From positions 1 to 64,000 of the forward strand of contig NW_027183515.1 in NCBI RefSeq assembly GCF_041296385.1: a stretch of 64,000 nucleotides of DNA. The letters run 5' to 3'. Below the pieces are notes generated by a model. It searched no databases. It saw only the letters and a program-made list of their open reading frames with translations, and had not been told where the DNA came from. The stretch is from Aphelocoma coerulescens. Lineage: Eukaryota; Chordata; Aves; Passeriformes; Corvidae. Position numbers and translations under genes: made by a program. Shown piece by piece: positions 18,600-30,079 of this stretch. The stretch's first letter is position 1; the number at the start of each line of letters is the position of its first letter.

Positions 18600-20872
18600 A
18601 CAAAGGCTCTCCTGGGAGCCACGGGTCACAAAGCACCGTGGGCTCTGTGCAGCCCCGCTGTGTCACAATGGCCGCTGGCTTCCACGAGCCCCCGCAGTGT
18701 CCCAGTGGGCCCCGTGGCTTTAGGAGTGGGTGGCTGGGAGTTGGTGCCAGCGGCTGGGGGAGCAGCAGCAGGGACTGTGTGTGGACAGTGCCATGGCCAC
18801 TTGTGTGGCCACTGGTGTCTCTGTGCCAGGCACAGCCGTGGTGTGTAACACCGGTTCTGGGTCCTTTGGCTGTGCAGGTGGCAGTCACGGCCTGGAGCAG
18901 GGCTGCTCCCGGGGGACAGCCTGGGGCAGGAGGCTGCTGGAGATTCATTCCCCACACTCCTTGTCATGAGGTGCTCAGAGTGATTGGAAAGGCTGTTGGC
19001 AGCAGGCAGTTCTCTGGGTTCAAGCTGTGGAGCTGTCAGCGGGAATGCAAAGGCCAAGCTGGTGAGCCTTTTGTCCTGGTGCCTTTAGTGTGTGAGCAGT
19101 CCCTGGTGCCGTTGTCTTTGGATCCTGAGTGTGGGAGAGGCAAGGCTTAGGATGGTGCGTAGAGCTGAGAAGGAAAGTGCCGAGAGCAGCGTGTGTGCTG
19201 CTGCTTTGAGGGGTGCAGTTGAAGTTGTAGGCAGCAAGAGCTTTCTCAGCTGGCCCTTTTGTGAGCTCTGCTTTTGCCAGATGACTTCCATCTTACCCTC
19301 TTACCATCTTAGCCTCTCATTTTTGCATATCCCAAACCCCCTTCCAAACATCCAGCAGCTGCTTGTAAAGAAGAAGTCCTAGAACAAAAAGCCAGTGCTG
19401 CCTTTCATAGCCCCTTTGCTGTCTATGAAGTAGAGGAAAGAAGCTAGTGAGACGCACTTTCTTTCTCAACTCCATAGAGCGCATCCTTCTCTCAAGGTGG
19501 CAGAGTCCTTGGCGGAAGTGAAGCATCTGCAGCTGCAGTTCAGACTGAGAGATGTGCCAGGACAGGAAACATTTGCTGACCTTCCCTGTTCCCTGTGCAA
19601 CATGATTCTCGCATCCCAGTCACTTTCACACACCTTCGGTATCCCTGAGTCCAAGCAGCTAAAGCTCACAGAGACAGAAGTGTCAGGAAGGAAAACGTTG
19701 CAAAAGCACCCCCTTCTCTTATCAGCATATAAATTGTGCACAACAGGCTGCGGCACCGAACCTTCCTTCTCAGATAGACATGCCATCACACTTTTCACTC
19801 TTGCAGCTCGGTTGAAAAGCTCCAGCAGCTGCTCCCGCAATAGCAAAAGGTTCTAGAAGTGAAAGCCAGTTTGGGGCTGCACCTTCTCCTTGCCGCATGT
19901 AAGCCACACCAAACTCCCTGATGCACTCTGTCCTCCCCTTCTCAAAGGAGTAGACGGTGGCATCAGGACACACCTGTGTCCCAGCAGCTGGGTGCCCAGC
20001 CGGGAGCAGGAGCAGGGCTGGGGCTGCTCCCAAAGTTGCCCCGCCCCAATGCCAGAGCCGGACATATGCTGAGGGGGGGCTGGATCAGGCTTTATTGTCC
20101 AGCTGCATGCCAGGAGTGAGCACAAAATCTACCTGCATTCTCTGCAGCATGCCATCCTGGAGCAGAGCCATTGCCAAAGGAAGCCGTGAGCCCGTGCCAA
20201 GCCAGTGCCGGAGTGGGATCCTAGCAGCACCTGTGGAAGCCGGGAGAGAGGAGCCCACCTGGAGCAGGTTCGTGCAGGATTAATCATCCCGTGGCTTCCC
20301 ACCAGGGTCCTGTTGCTTCCAAAAGGCCCCACAGTGTCACTGTGGCCCCTCGGTTCCACCAGGTTCCATAGCGTCACTGTGGTGCCCAGGGTTCCGTCAG
20401 CTTCGCCAGCATCCCCACGGTCTGCAGAGCTCCCCGAGCTTCTGTGGTGTCACAGTGGAGGCAGGGTTGCATCAGGTTCCATAGCATCAGCACGGTCTCC
20501 AGGGCTCCCAGAGGTTCTGTGGTGTCACAGTGGAGGCAGGGTTGCATCAGGTTCCATAGCATCACCACAGTCTCCAGGGCTCCCTGAGCTTCTGTGGTGT
20601 CACAGTGGAGGCAGGGTTGCATCAGGTTCCATAGCATCAGCACGGTCTCCAGGGCTCCCAGAGGTTCTGTGGTGTCACAGAGGAGGCAGGGTTGCATCAG
20701 GTTCCATAGCATCAGCACGGTCTCCAGGGCTCCAAGAGCTTCTGTGGTGTCACAGAGGAGGCAGGGTTGCATCAGGTTCAATAGCATCAGCACGGTCTCC
20801 AGGGCTCCCCTGAGCTTCTGTGGTGGTGTCACAGAGGAGCCAGGCTTCCTTGTAGTTCCCCAGCATCACAAA
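18600..20872. repeat. Array unit A3 (reference 2,273-bp form)
   Basis: Satellite unit between E1 and E2. It begins with the acaaa duplication and ends with acaaa at the next LTR. Contents: diverged minisatellite-like sequence, short plus and minus frames with no recognised domain, a related pair of segments starting ccagcagctgct at 19352 and 19822, a minus-strand AATAAA at 20096-20091, and the 75-bp minisatellite (five copies, 20436-20811). I find no convincing gene. A minus-strand frame at 20033-19770 looks mildly protein-like but is unrecognised. Confidence 0.95.
20436..20811. repeat. 75-bp minisatellite in A3, five copies
   Basis: Same array as in A2, with five copies. The last copy carries gttcaatagc in place of gttccatagc, a change shared by A3-A9 and absent from A2. 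Confidence 0.93.
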
Positions 20873-21704
20873 TGTCGAAATTGATGGCGATGATGGTGAT
20901 GAGGGTGTGGGTTCGGTCGGGCCCGGCTGGAGATGGACGGCGACGAGAGATCTCTATAAGCAGGTCTTTGGAGCATGCAGTTTATTGCAGAGGGCGTGGG
21001 TACAGGGGCACTGCTTAGAGCTGCCAGCTGCAGCTCCAAGCAGGCCCAAGGTGTAAGAGAGGGAGAGAGAGTGAGCGAGAGAGCTAGAGCAAGAGGCTGA
21101 GAGCTAAGAGTGTAAAGAGCAAGAGAGACAAACTAAGAGGAGAGCTGAATTAAGAGGAAGAAGAAGAGCAAGAGAGTTACTAAGAGAGCTACTAAGAGGA
21201 GAAGAGCATTACTAAGAGAGCTACTAAGAGAGTTACTAAGAGCGTTACTAAGAGGAGAAGAGCATTACTAAGAGGAGAGGAGTTAAGAGAGCGAGGAGCT
21301 TGTTACAATACAATAAATCATCTTCTGTAGTGAATATTCTAATTCTCAGTAGCCAATCTAATACAAGGTACAAATCCTATAGCATTTACATACAGCCTAT
21401 AAGAGTTCTTACATTACCATAGAGTGTTACATTTTAACTTCTAAAAACTACTCTTTGGACCCCTTCTGCTGAGCTAGTAGGGTCTGCTCTGACCCTTGGA
21501 CCTGTCTGCAAGCAGAGGGTATTGTTCAATCAAGAGGGGATTACCTTCAGCCGGCTATACCATTGTTTTCCAGTTGTTCAGTAACTAAGACTCTATATCT
21601 CAAAGATGGCCTTCATTTCGATGTCGCTCACAGTTTTCATATTCCCAGAATCTTTTGTTAGGCAATCATATTTATAAGGCTTTCCTGTTTCATCTTCCCC
21701 AACG
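20873..21704 (-). repeat. 3' LTR of E2
   Basis: 832 bp, as in E1 apart from g at 21704. Confidence 0.9.
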
Positions 21705-22981
21705 TCTCCCCCGTTCTGATGAACAACTAAGATATTAGATACAGTCCTACTCGTTATTTTTTGCACACACTGAAGCATACAAGGTACTGCTACTAAAACT
21801 ATAATTATTACTACTAGAATAATCAAGCCTATTTTACAGAGTTCCCTTAGCCAAGGTGCAAAGCTCCAATCATCAAACAAACTGTCCAGCCAAGACGGGT
21901 CATCTGTTCTAATTTGGTTAGCTAGATCCTTTAGGTTTTGTAGCTGTTTGTGAATGGAAACAGAATGATCGGATAAGTTCATACAGCATAATCCTTCAAA
22001 ATCTTCACAGCCGTGCCCATGTGCTAATAAAAGATAATCAACGGCAGCTCTATTTTGTAAAGTGGCATGTCTGACTGCCTCTTCATCGGTTAACAGATCA
22101 CTGATCATAGTAGAGGTGGCATTTACCTCCTTGCTGAGCCAACATCCCAACTTGTTTAACTGTTTTAAAGCAATTGAGGAGCTTAACTGAGGTAGAAAAA
22201 TGCTTGCAACAATTGATTTTCCAGAGTTCCAAGGGTGGAAGTCACTATCACAGTCACTATCGTACTGATGTCCCCAGGAAGATCTGATCTTTCTGCTTTT
22301 CTTTTTGATTACCTCTTTGACACTGGGAGCAATAATTGTAAGTTGTCCCAGAGCACAAGGGCCACCATCTATTTTTGAAGGTATACCTTGCCAGGCCCTG
22401 TCTCCACAGATGAGCCAAATTCCTCTGGGGAATCGAATAGGAAGTTTGCTAAAACGATCTGCATGAGGTTCGTCATATATAAGAAGCTTAACTTGACTAC
22501 ACCAAGAAGTTACATTGCTATAAGCTGGGTGATATGGGGTAACATTTAAATGGGGACCGTTTTCTCCTTGAAAGTGAAAGAAATAGCAGGTATCCATAGT
22601 TAACGAACCTAGGATTTCTAGCTCTTGAAGGTCAGATTTATCAATTTTAGAATTATCAATATAAGTTTGGTGTCTATGGCTGGGAGTTGGAGATACATGA
22701 TGATCGTCATATGGCCAATACTTATCAAGAGTAATATTATCAAAACCTTCTGGAAGAGGTACTCCAACTAAACAGGTTGAAAAAGGTTTGTCAGGGCTTG
22801 TGTCAGATAGACAGATGGTATCGGAGCCTGCGGATTTGGCTAAAGCAACCCAGACATTTGTCTTTGGTTGATTCACAGGTAAAGCTTCACTACAAAAACT
22901 AAAACAAAAGAATAAAAGCAACATGCACGCGCGCAAATGAGAAAACTCCATTCTTTTCTTGAGCTGTTTTTGGCAGATCAC
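21593..22981 (-). CDS. env: Envelope glycoprotein, E2 (462 aa)
   Basis: Protein identical to the E1 copy: signal peptide, furin-type site 230-233, Cys244/Cys280 loop, C-X6-C-C, membrane span. It differs from E1 only by a silent change at 21704. Confidence 0.92.
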   Translation of the reverse strand: MICQKQLKKRMEFSHLRACMLLLFFCFSFCSEALPVNQPKTNVWVALAKSAGSDTICLSDTSPDKPFSTCLVGVPLPEGFDNITLDKYWPYDDHHVSPTPSHRHQTYIDNSKIDKSDLQELEILGSLTMDTCYFFHFQGENGPHLNVTPYHPAYSNVTSWCSQVKLLIYDEPHADRFSKLPIRFPRGIWLICGDRAWQGIPSKIDGGPCALGQLTIIAPSVKEVIKKKSRKIRSSWGHQYDSDCDSDFHPWNSGKSIVASIFLPQLSSSIALKQLNKLGCWLSKEVNATSTMISDLLTDEEAVRHATLQNRAAVDYLLLAHGHGCEDFEGLCCMNLSDHSVSIHKQLQNLKDLANQIRTDDPSWLDSLFDDWSFAPWLRELCKIGLIILVVIIIVLVAVPCMLQCVQKITSRTVSNILVVHQNGGDVGEDETGKPYKYDCLTKDSGNMKTVSDIEMKAIFEI

Positions 22982-23005
22982 TTTCTTCTGGTGATTCTGC
23001 GCAGT

Positions 23006-24028
23006 TCAGGTCTGGGTGCTTGCTTCCTGGCTTCCACTTGCAGAGTCACTGGCTGGTGTGGTGGCATCAGCAGGCTTTGATGCGAGGTATGGCTTCACGT
23101 TTTTTGCTGGAACCCACTTGATTCCTTCACCTGTGGAAACACATGCAAACCCCTTCCCCCACATTATAAGATTGTATGGTCCTTCTATTTTTCCTGAGTC
23201 TAGATTTTTAATCAAAACTGGGGGGCGCTCTTTCAGTTTTGCTTTTTTGTTGTTCAAAAAATGTCTATAAATGGGGGGATCAGGCTCTTCTGCAGAGCTA
23301 TTCAAAAAATTGTAAACATACAAAGCCTTGTTCAACCTCCTTTGAGGTGTATCCTGGACTTCTCCCCCTCTCTGTTGATCTAAAATGCGTTTTAGGGTTT
23401 GATGTGTTCTTTTTAGGGTACTTTTTAGCAGTTGTTTAAGATACGGTGAGCAAATACCACTATCTCTTACAGCCCTTCTTAGTTCTTTAATTTCGTGAGT
23501 GGGGATGGGAACCCACGTTTTGGGACTGTCAGGCTGTTGGCTAGCTATCACAGGCTTAGCTAATAGACTTTCATCTTTACAGCTTTGGAGTCTTATTTCA
23601 TGCCAATCTGTTAATTGAGAATAATCTGAGCACTTTGGAGGATTTTTTGATTCAGAAAGTAGCGCTAACAAACTCTCAGAACTCGTTTTCTCCTTATGGG
23701 TTGCAAGATCCCAGCCGCTCGCTGGCGGGACTCTGGGGCTCATTGCAAACAAATCTGGCTGCTTTTCAGGGTTTCCTGGTGTTAGATTTAAAGCATCAGC
23801 TCGGGCAGAGCGGCTCTCCGTCTTCCCTGCCACTGGAGCTGCACCACTGCCCTCCGTTCCCCCCCTGTTTGCGGCTTGTGAGGCGAGGCTGAGCTGCGCG
23901 GAGGGATGTTGCTGGGCGGCGGTAGCCGAGGGATACAGCTGTGCGGTGCCGGAGGGCCCCGGCGGGGGCGGCGATGGCACTGCCGATCTCCGCGGTGGCG
24001 GGCGAGGAGGCGGGGGGGCCGCGAGCAA
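23006..24028 (-). pseudogene. Gag-integrase fusion frame, E2
   Basis: Same 340-codon frame and deletion join as E1, with Arg at residue 13. Confidence 0.82.
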
Positions 24029-24157
24029 CCGGCTCCGCGGCAGCGGGCGAGGGGGTGCGGGTGGCTCTATTGAAGGCGAGGTGAAAGCCGTGGGGGGCGG
24101 TGGCGGAGCTAGTTCCGTGAGCAGTGCTGTGGTTGGAGAAGTGTGAGCGTGCGTGGG

Positions 24158-25522
24158 TTACGCCATCAGGTCAACGTGGCGGACTGTGATGGCCGCTGTC
24201 TGTGTGTCGGGGAGAGCGGGAGGTGGCAGGGCTGTCCCGTCGGCAGGAGACGATCCCGGGGCTGCGGGAGGCGGGAGGGCCGGCGTGGAGGCGGCGGGAG
24301 TATGTTGCGGTGGGGCCATGGCGAACGGTGGGCCAGTCGGCGGCTGGACCGCGGCGTGCTGCCGCTGGGAGTTTGCAGGCTGGGCTGGTGTGGCTGCCGG
24401 CGCGGCGGTGCCAGGAGACGGGGCTGGAGCAGCGGCAGGCACGGGAGAGGCAGCAGCCATCTGTGTAGGCGCTGCAGCGCCGGCACCAGGTGGCTGGCGG
24501 GGCTGGGGCGCTCCGTGTCCCACGGACGCGGACGGGACGTTGACCACCACCGGCGCCGTGTCGGTGGCGGCGAGGGGGACCTGGGGGGCTGGAAGAAGGG
24601 TCGCCGCCTGGCTTTGCGGGGGGCCGGCTATGATGGTGGCTACAGCCATAACAGGCGCGGCTAGGGGAGCGGTAGGACCCGTAGGTGGCTGGGGAGCAGC
24701 CGCTGGCCCCGCGGGGCTATCGGCGGGGGGCGGGGCCGCGAAGGCGCTGGCGGACGGGGTGGGAGGAGCGAGGGACGGGGCCGCGAAGACGCTGGAGCCG
24801 AGGGCGGGGACCGCGGGAGCCGGGGCAGCAGGGAGGAACGGGATGGGGGGGGCGGGGATGGGGGGAGCGGTGGAGGGGGTCGTAGGGTCCGGTGGGACAG
24901 GGGTGACGGCTGCCAGGACAGCGGGGGCGGGGGGCGGGGCGGCACGAGTCAGTCGGACCGCGGCTACCGGAGCCGCGAGAGGCGGGACAGCAGGGACTAA
25001 CGGGACCGTGGGGGTGGAGATGACGGGGGCGGTGGGGGGGGCGGTGGAGTCCGGTGGGGCAGGGGTGACCGGTGCAGGGACCGCGGGGGGGTGGGGCGGG
25101 GCGGCACGAGACAGCTGGACCGCGGGTACCGGAGCCGTGAGGTCCGGCGGCGGGGCGGGGGCCGTGCCCGGTTGCAGGCTCGCGGCGGCAAGGGGCGGGC
25201 TCGCAGCAGGAGCGGGACCCGGCGAGGTGGCTGCTGCGGGCGGCGCCTTCACAGCAAACAGCTCCACGAGCGCTCTGCAAGCCGGGACCAGCTCCGCGGC
25301 AGCCCAATCCCGGCGGGAGATATTATTAAAGAGTTTAACCCGAACTGTGTCCCAGAAGTCTCTTGTAAAGACGGCTGAACGGTCAGCATTTGGGAAATTA
25401 ATCAGAGTCCATTCTAAGAGGTTTTTTAGCTCCTGTTTAGGTAATTGACTTGGACCGGAGCTTAGTAAGTACTTAAGTTGTTTATAGAGATGTCTGTCAT
25501 GGGCAGAGTGAGTTTGTCCCAT
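24158..25522 (-). CDS. gag: Truncated Gag (matrix plus Pro/Ala domain), E2
   Basis: 454 codons, Met-Gly start, Val at residue 91, ended by the same TAA (24160-24158) as E1. Confidence 0.8.
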   Translation of the reverse strand: MGQTHSAHDRHLYKQLKYLLSSGPSQLPKQELKNLLEWTLINFPNADRSAVFTRDFWDTVRVKLFNNISRRDWAAAELVPACRALVELFAVKAPPAAATSPGPAPAASPPLAAASLQPGTAPAPPPDLTAPVPAVQLSRAAPPHPPAVPAPVTPAPPDSTAPPTAPVISTPTVPLVPAVPPLAAPVAAVRLTRAAPPPAPAVLAAVTPVPPDPTTPSTAPPIPAPPIPFLPAAPAPAVPALGSSVFAAPSLAPPTPSASAFAAPPPADSPAGPAAAPQPPTGPTAPLAAPVMAVATIIAGPPQSQAATLLPAPQVPLAATDTAPVVVNVPSASVGHGAPQPRQPPGAGAAAPTQMAAASPVPAAAPAPSPGTAAPAATPAQPANSQRQHAAVQPPTGPPFAMAPPQHTPAASTPALPPPAAPGSSPADGTALPPPALPDTQTAAITVRHVDLMA

Positions 25523-25646
25523 TATTGACCAGTATGATACTCACCTAGATGTCGCAGGGGGCAGGGTCCTTAATCAGAAGTCCGTCGTGGGGGGCTGGCC
25601 AGGCTCTCCACACGGCGCTCAGGACGCTGCTGTCGGGTCCCTCCTC

Positions 25647-26055
25647 AGAGCTCCGGTTTCAGGCGTCGCTTGGCAACGGCTTTCCGTGCTCGGGACCTCG
25701 CAGGTGTCTCCACTCAGAGCTCCAGCGCGGGCGGTGCTGAGCAATACCCGCCTGTGCTCGGGCGCGCGGCTGGATCCCTCCTAAGAGCTCCGGTCTGCAC
25801 TGCTTAGCAGCGTGTCCGTGCTCGAGGGGTACCACGGCAAACTTCCTCAAAGAGCTCCAGGTAACCGCTGCGCAGCAGTGGCCGTCTGTGCTCGAGGACT
25901 GCCAGGCAATTTCCTCCCTCCGAGAGCTCCAGGTAATTGCTACGAAGTAACGGCTCCCCGTGCTCGAGGGCTGCCTCAGCAGAGTTATAGAGCTCCGGCT
26001 TTTACGCTGCGCAGCAACGGTATGCCGTGCTCACGACACGTTCCAGGTGGCTATA
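25647..26055 (-). repeat. Leader repeats, E2
   Basis: Six ~68-bp units as in E1, followed by the primer site at 26122-26139. Confidence 0.85.
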
Positions 26056-26142
26056 ACTGGTCTTTTAGTTACCGTCCATGGCGAAGTCTCTCACAGGTGG
26101 AAGAAGCTGAATCAGGCCTTCACTCACGTTTGGGCGCCAGTT

Positions 26143-26974
26143 TGTCGAAATTGATGGCGATGATGGTGATGAGGGTGTGGGTTCGGTCGGGCCCGGCTGG
26201 AGATGGACGGCGACGAGAGATCTCTATAAGCAGGTCTTTGGAGCATGCAGTTTATTGCAGAGGGCGTGGGTACAGGGGCACTGCTTAGAGCTGCCAGCTG
26301 CAGCTCCAAGCAGGCCCAAGGTGTAAGAGAGGGAGAGAGAGTGAGCGAGAGAGCTAGAGCAAGAGGCTGAGAGCTAAGAGTGTAAAGAGCAAGAGAGACA
26401 AACTAAGAGGAGAGCTGAATTAAGAGGAAGAAGAAGAGCAAGAGAGTTACTAAGAGAGCTACTAAGAGGAGAAGAGCATTACTAAGAGAGCTACTAAGAG
26501 AGTTACTAAGAGCGTTACTAAGAGGAGAAGAGCATTACTAAGAGGAGAGGAGTTAAGAGAGCGAGGAGCTTGTTACAATACAATAAATCATCTTCTGTAG
26601 TGAATATTCTAATTCTCAGTAGCCAATCTAATACAAGGTACAAATCCTATAGCATTTACATACAGCCTATAAGAGTTCTTACATTACCATAGAGTGTTAC
26701 ATTTTAACTTCTAAAAACTACTCTTTGGACCCCTTCTGCTGAGCTAGTAGGGTCTGCTCTGACCCTTGGACCTGTCTGCAAGCAGAGGGTATTGTTCAAT
26801 CAAGAGGGGATTACCTTCAGCCGGCTATACCATTGTTTTCCAGTTGTTCAGTAACTAAGACTCTATATCTCAAAGATGGCCTTCATTTCGATGTCGCTCA
26901 CAGTTTTCATATTCCCAGAATCTTTTGTTAGGCAATCATATTTATAAGGCTTTCCTGTTTCATCTTCCCCAACA
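26143..26974 (-). repeat. 5' LTR of E2
   Basis: 832 bp, with outer end ccccaaca before acaaa. Confidence 0.9.
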
Positions 26975-29247
26975 ACAAAGGCTCTCCTGGGAGCCACGGG
27001 TCACAAAGCACCGTGGGCTCTGTGCAGCCCCGCTGTGTCACAATGGCCGCTGGCTTCCACGAGCCCCCGCAGTGTCCCAGTGGGCCCCGTGGCTTTAGGA
27101 GTGGGTGGCTGGGAGTTGGTGCCAGCGGCTGGGGGAGCAGCAGCAGGGACTGTGTGTGGACAGTGCCATGGCCACTTGTGTGGCCACTGGTGTCTCTGTG
27201 CCAGGCACAGCCGTGGTGTGTAACACCGGTTCTGGGTCCTTTGGCTGTGCAGGTGGCAGTCACGGCCTGGAGCAGGGCTGCTCCCGGGGGACAGCCTGGG
27301 GCAGGAGGCTGCTGGAGATTCATTCCCCACACTCCTTGTCATGAGGTGCTCAGAGTGATTGGAAAGGCTGTTGGCAGCAGGCAGTTCTCTGGGTTCAAGC
27401 TGTGGAGCTGTCAGCGGGAATGCAAAGGCCAAGCTGGTGAGCCTTTTGTCCTGGTGCCTTTAGTGTGTGAGCAGTCCCTGGTGCCGTTGTCTTTGGATCC
27501 TGAGTGTGGGAGAGGCAAGGCTTAGGATGGTGCGTAGAGCTGAGAAGGAAAGTGCCGAGAGCAGCGTGTGTGCTGCTGCTTTGAGGGGTGCAGTTGAAGT
27601 TGTAGGCAGCAAGAGCTTTCTCAGCTGGCCCTTTTGTGAGCTCTGCTTTTGCCAGATGACTTCCATCTTACCCTCTTACCATCTTAGCCTCTCATTTTTG
27701 CATATCCCAAACCCCCTTCCAAACATCCAGCAGCTGCTTGTAAAGAAGAAGTCCTAGAACAAAAAGCCAGTGCTGCCTTTCATAGCCCCTTTGCTGTCTA
27801 TGAAGTAGAGGAAAGAAGCTAGTGAGACGCACTTTCTTTCTCAACTCCATAGAGCGCATCCTTCTCTCAAGGTGGCAGAGTCCTTGGCGGAAGTGAAGCA
27901 TCTGCAGCTGCAGTTCAGACTGAGAGATGTGCCAGGACAGGAAACATTTGCTGACCTTCCCTGTTCCCTGTGCAACATGATTCTCGCATCCCAGTCACTT
28001 TCACACACCTTCGGTATCCCTGAGTCCAAGCAGCTAAAGCTCACAGAGACAGAAGTGTCAGGAAGGAAAACGTTGCAAAAGCACCCCCTTCTCTTATCAG
28101 CATATAAATTGTGCACAACAGGCTGCGGCACCGAACCTTCCTTCTCAGATAGACATGCCATCACACTTTTCACTCTTGCAGCTCGGTTGAAAAGCTCCAG
28201 CAGCTGCTCCCGCAATAGCAAAAGGTTCTAGAAGTGAAAGCCAGTTTGGGGCTGCACCTTCTCCTTGCCGCATGTAAGCCACACCAAACTCCCTGATGCA
28301 CTCTGTCCTCCCCTTCTCAAAGGAGTAGACGGTGGCATCAGGACACACCTGTGTCCCAGCAGCTGGGTGCCCAGCCGGGAGCAGGAGCAGGGCTGGGGCT
28401 GCTCCCAAAGTTGCCCCGCCCCAATGCCAGAGCCGGACATATGCTGAGGGGGGGCTGGATCAGGCTTTATTGTCCAGCTGCATGCCAGGAGTGAGCACAA
28501 AATCTACCTGCATTCTCTGCAGCATGCCATCCTGGAGCAGAGCCATTGCCAAAGGAAGCCGTGAGCCCGTGCCAAGCCAGTGCCGGAGTGGGATCCTAGC
28601 AGCACCTGTGGAAGCCGGGAGAGAGGAGCCCACCTGGAGCAGGTTCGTGCAGGATTAATCATCCCGTGGCTTCCCACCAGGGTCCTGTTGCTTCCAAAAG
28701 GCCCCACAGTGTCACTGTGGCCCCTCGGTTCCACCAGGTTCCATAGCGTCACTGTGGTGCCCAGGGTTCCGTCAGCTTCGCCAGCATCCCCACGGTCTGC
28801 AGAGCTCCCCGAGCTTCTGTGGTGTCACAGTGGAGGCAGGGTTGCATCAGGTTCCATAGCATCAGCACGGTCTCCAGGGCTCCCAGAGGTTCTGTGGTGT
28901 CACAGTGGAGGCAGGGTTGCATCAGGTTCCATAGCATCACCACAGTCTCCAGGGCTCCCTGAGCTTCTGTGGTGTCACAGTGGAGGCAGGGTTGCATCAG
29001 GTTCCATAGCATCAGCACGGTCTCCAGGGCTCCCAGAGGTTCTGTGGTGTCACAGAGGAGGCAGGGTTGCATCAGGTTCCATAGCATCAGCACGGTCTCC
29101 AGGGCTCCAAGAGCTTCTGTGGTGTCACAGAGGAGGCAGGGTTGCATCAGGTTCAATAGCATCAGCACGGTCTCCAGGGCTCCCCTGAGCTTCTGTGGTG
29201 GTGTCACAGAGGAGCCAGGCTTCCTTGTAGTTCCCCAGCATCACAAA
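26975..29247. repeat. Array unit A4
   Basis: 2,273 bp. The minisatellite has five copies (28811-29186). It carries ccggttctgg, like A3 and A7. Confidence 0.95.
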
Positions 29248-30079
29248 TGTCGAAATTGATGGCGATGATGGTGATGAGGGTGTGGGTTCGGTCGGGCCCG
29301 GCTGGAGATGGACGGCGACGAGAGATCTCTATAAGCAGGTCTTTGGAGCATGCAGTTTATTGCAGAGGGCGTGGGTACAGGGGCACTGCTTAGAGCTGCC
29401 AGCTGCAGCTCCAAGCAGGCCCAAGGTGTAAGAGAGGGAGAGAGAGTGAGCGAGAGAGCTAGAGCAAGAGGCTGAGAGCTAAGAGTGTAAAGAGCAAGAG
29501 AGACAAACTAAGAGGAGAGCTGAATTAAGAGGAAGAAGAAGAGCAAGAGAGTTACTAAGAGAGCTACTAAGAGGAGAAGAGCATTACTAAGAGAGCTACT
29601 AAGAGAGTTACTAAGAGCGTTACTAAGAGGAGAAGAGCATTACTAAGAGGAGAGGAGTTAAGAGAGCGAGGAGCTTGTTACAATACAATAAATCATCTTC
29701 TGTAGTGAATATTCTAATTCTCAGTAGCCAATCTAATACAAGGTACAAATCCTATAGCATTTACATACAGCCTATAAGAGTTCTTACATTACCATAGAGT
29801 GTTACATTTTAACTTCTAAAAACTACTCTTTGGACCCCTTCTGCTGAGCTAGTAGGGTCTGCTCTGACCCTTGGACCTGTCTGCAAGCAGAGGGTATTGT
29901 TCAATCAAGAGGGGATTACCTTCAGCCGGCTATACCATTGTTTTCCAGTTGTTCAGTAACTAAGACTCTATATCTCAAAGATGGCCTTCATTTCGATGTC
30001 GCTCACAGTTTTCATATTCCCAGAATCTTTTGTTAGGCAATCATATTTATAAGGCTTTCCTGTTTCATCTTCCCCAACG
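29248..30079 (-). repeat. 3' LTR of E3
   Basis: 832 bp, with g at the inner terminal base 30079. Confidence 0.9.

Larger units (their letters stand above)
20873..26974 (-). mobile_element. Provirus E2 (6,102 bp); starts first 20,005-bp block
   Basis: Same structure as E1, shifted 8,375 bp. LTRs are at 20873-21704 and 26143-26974. The innermost base of the 3' LTR (21704) is g, so U3 begins CG instead of TG there, as in E3 and E5; the change is silent in env. Confidence 0.93.
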
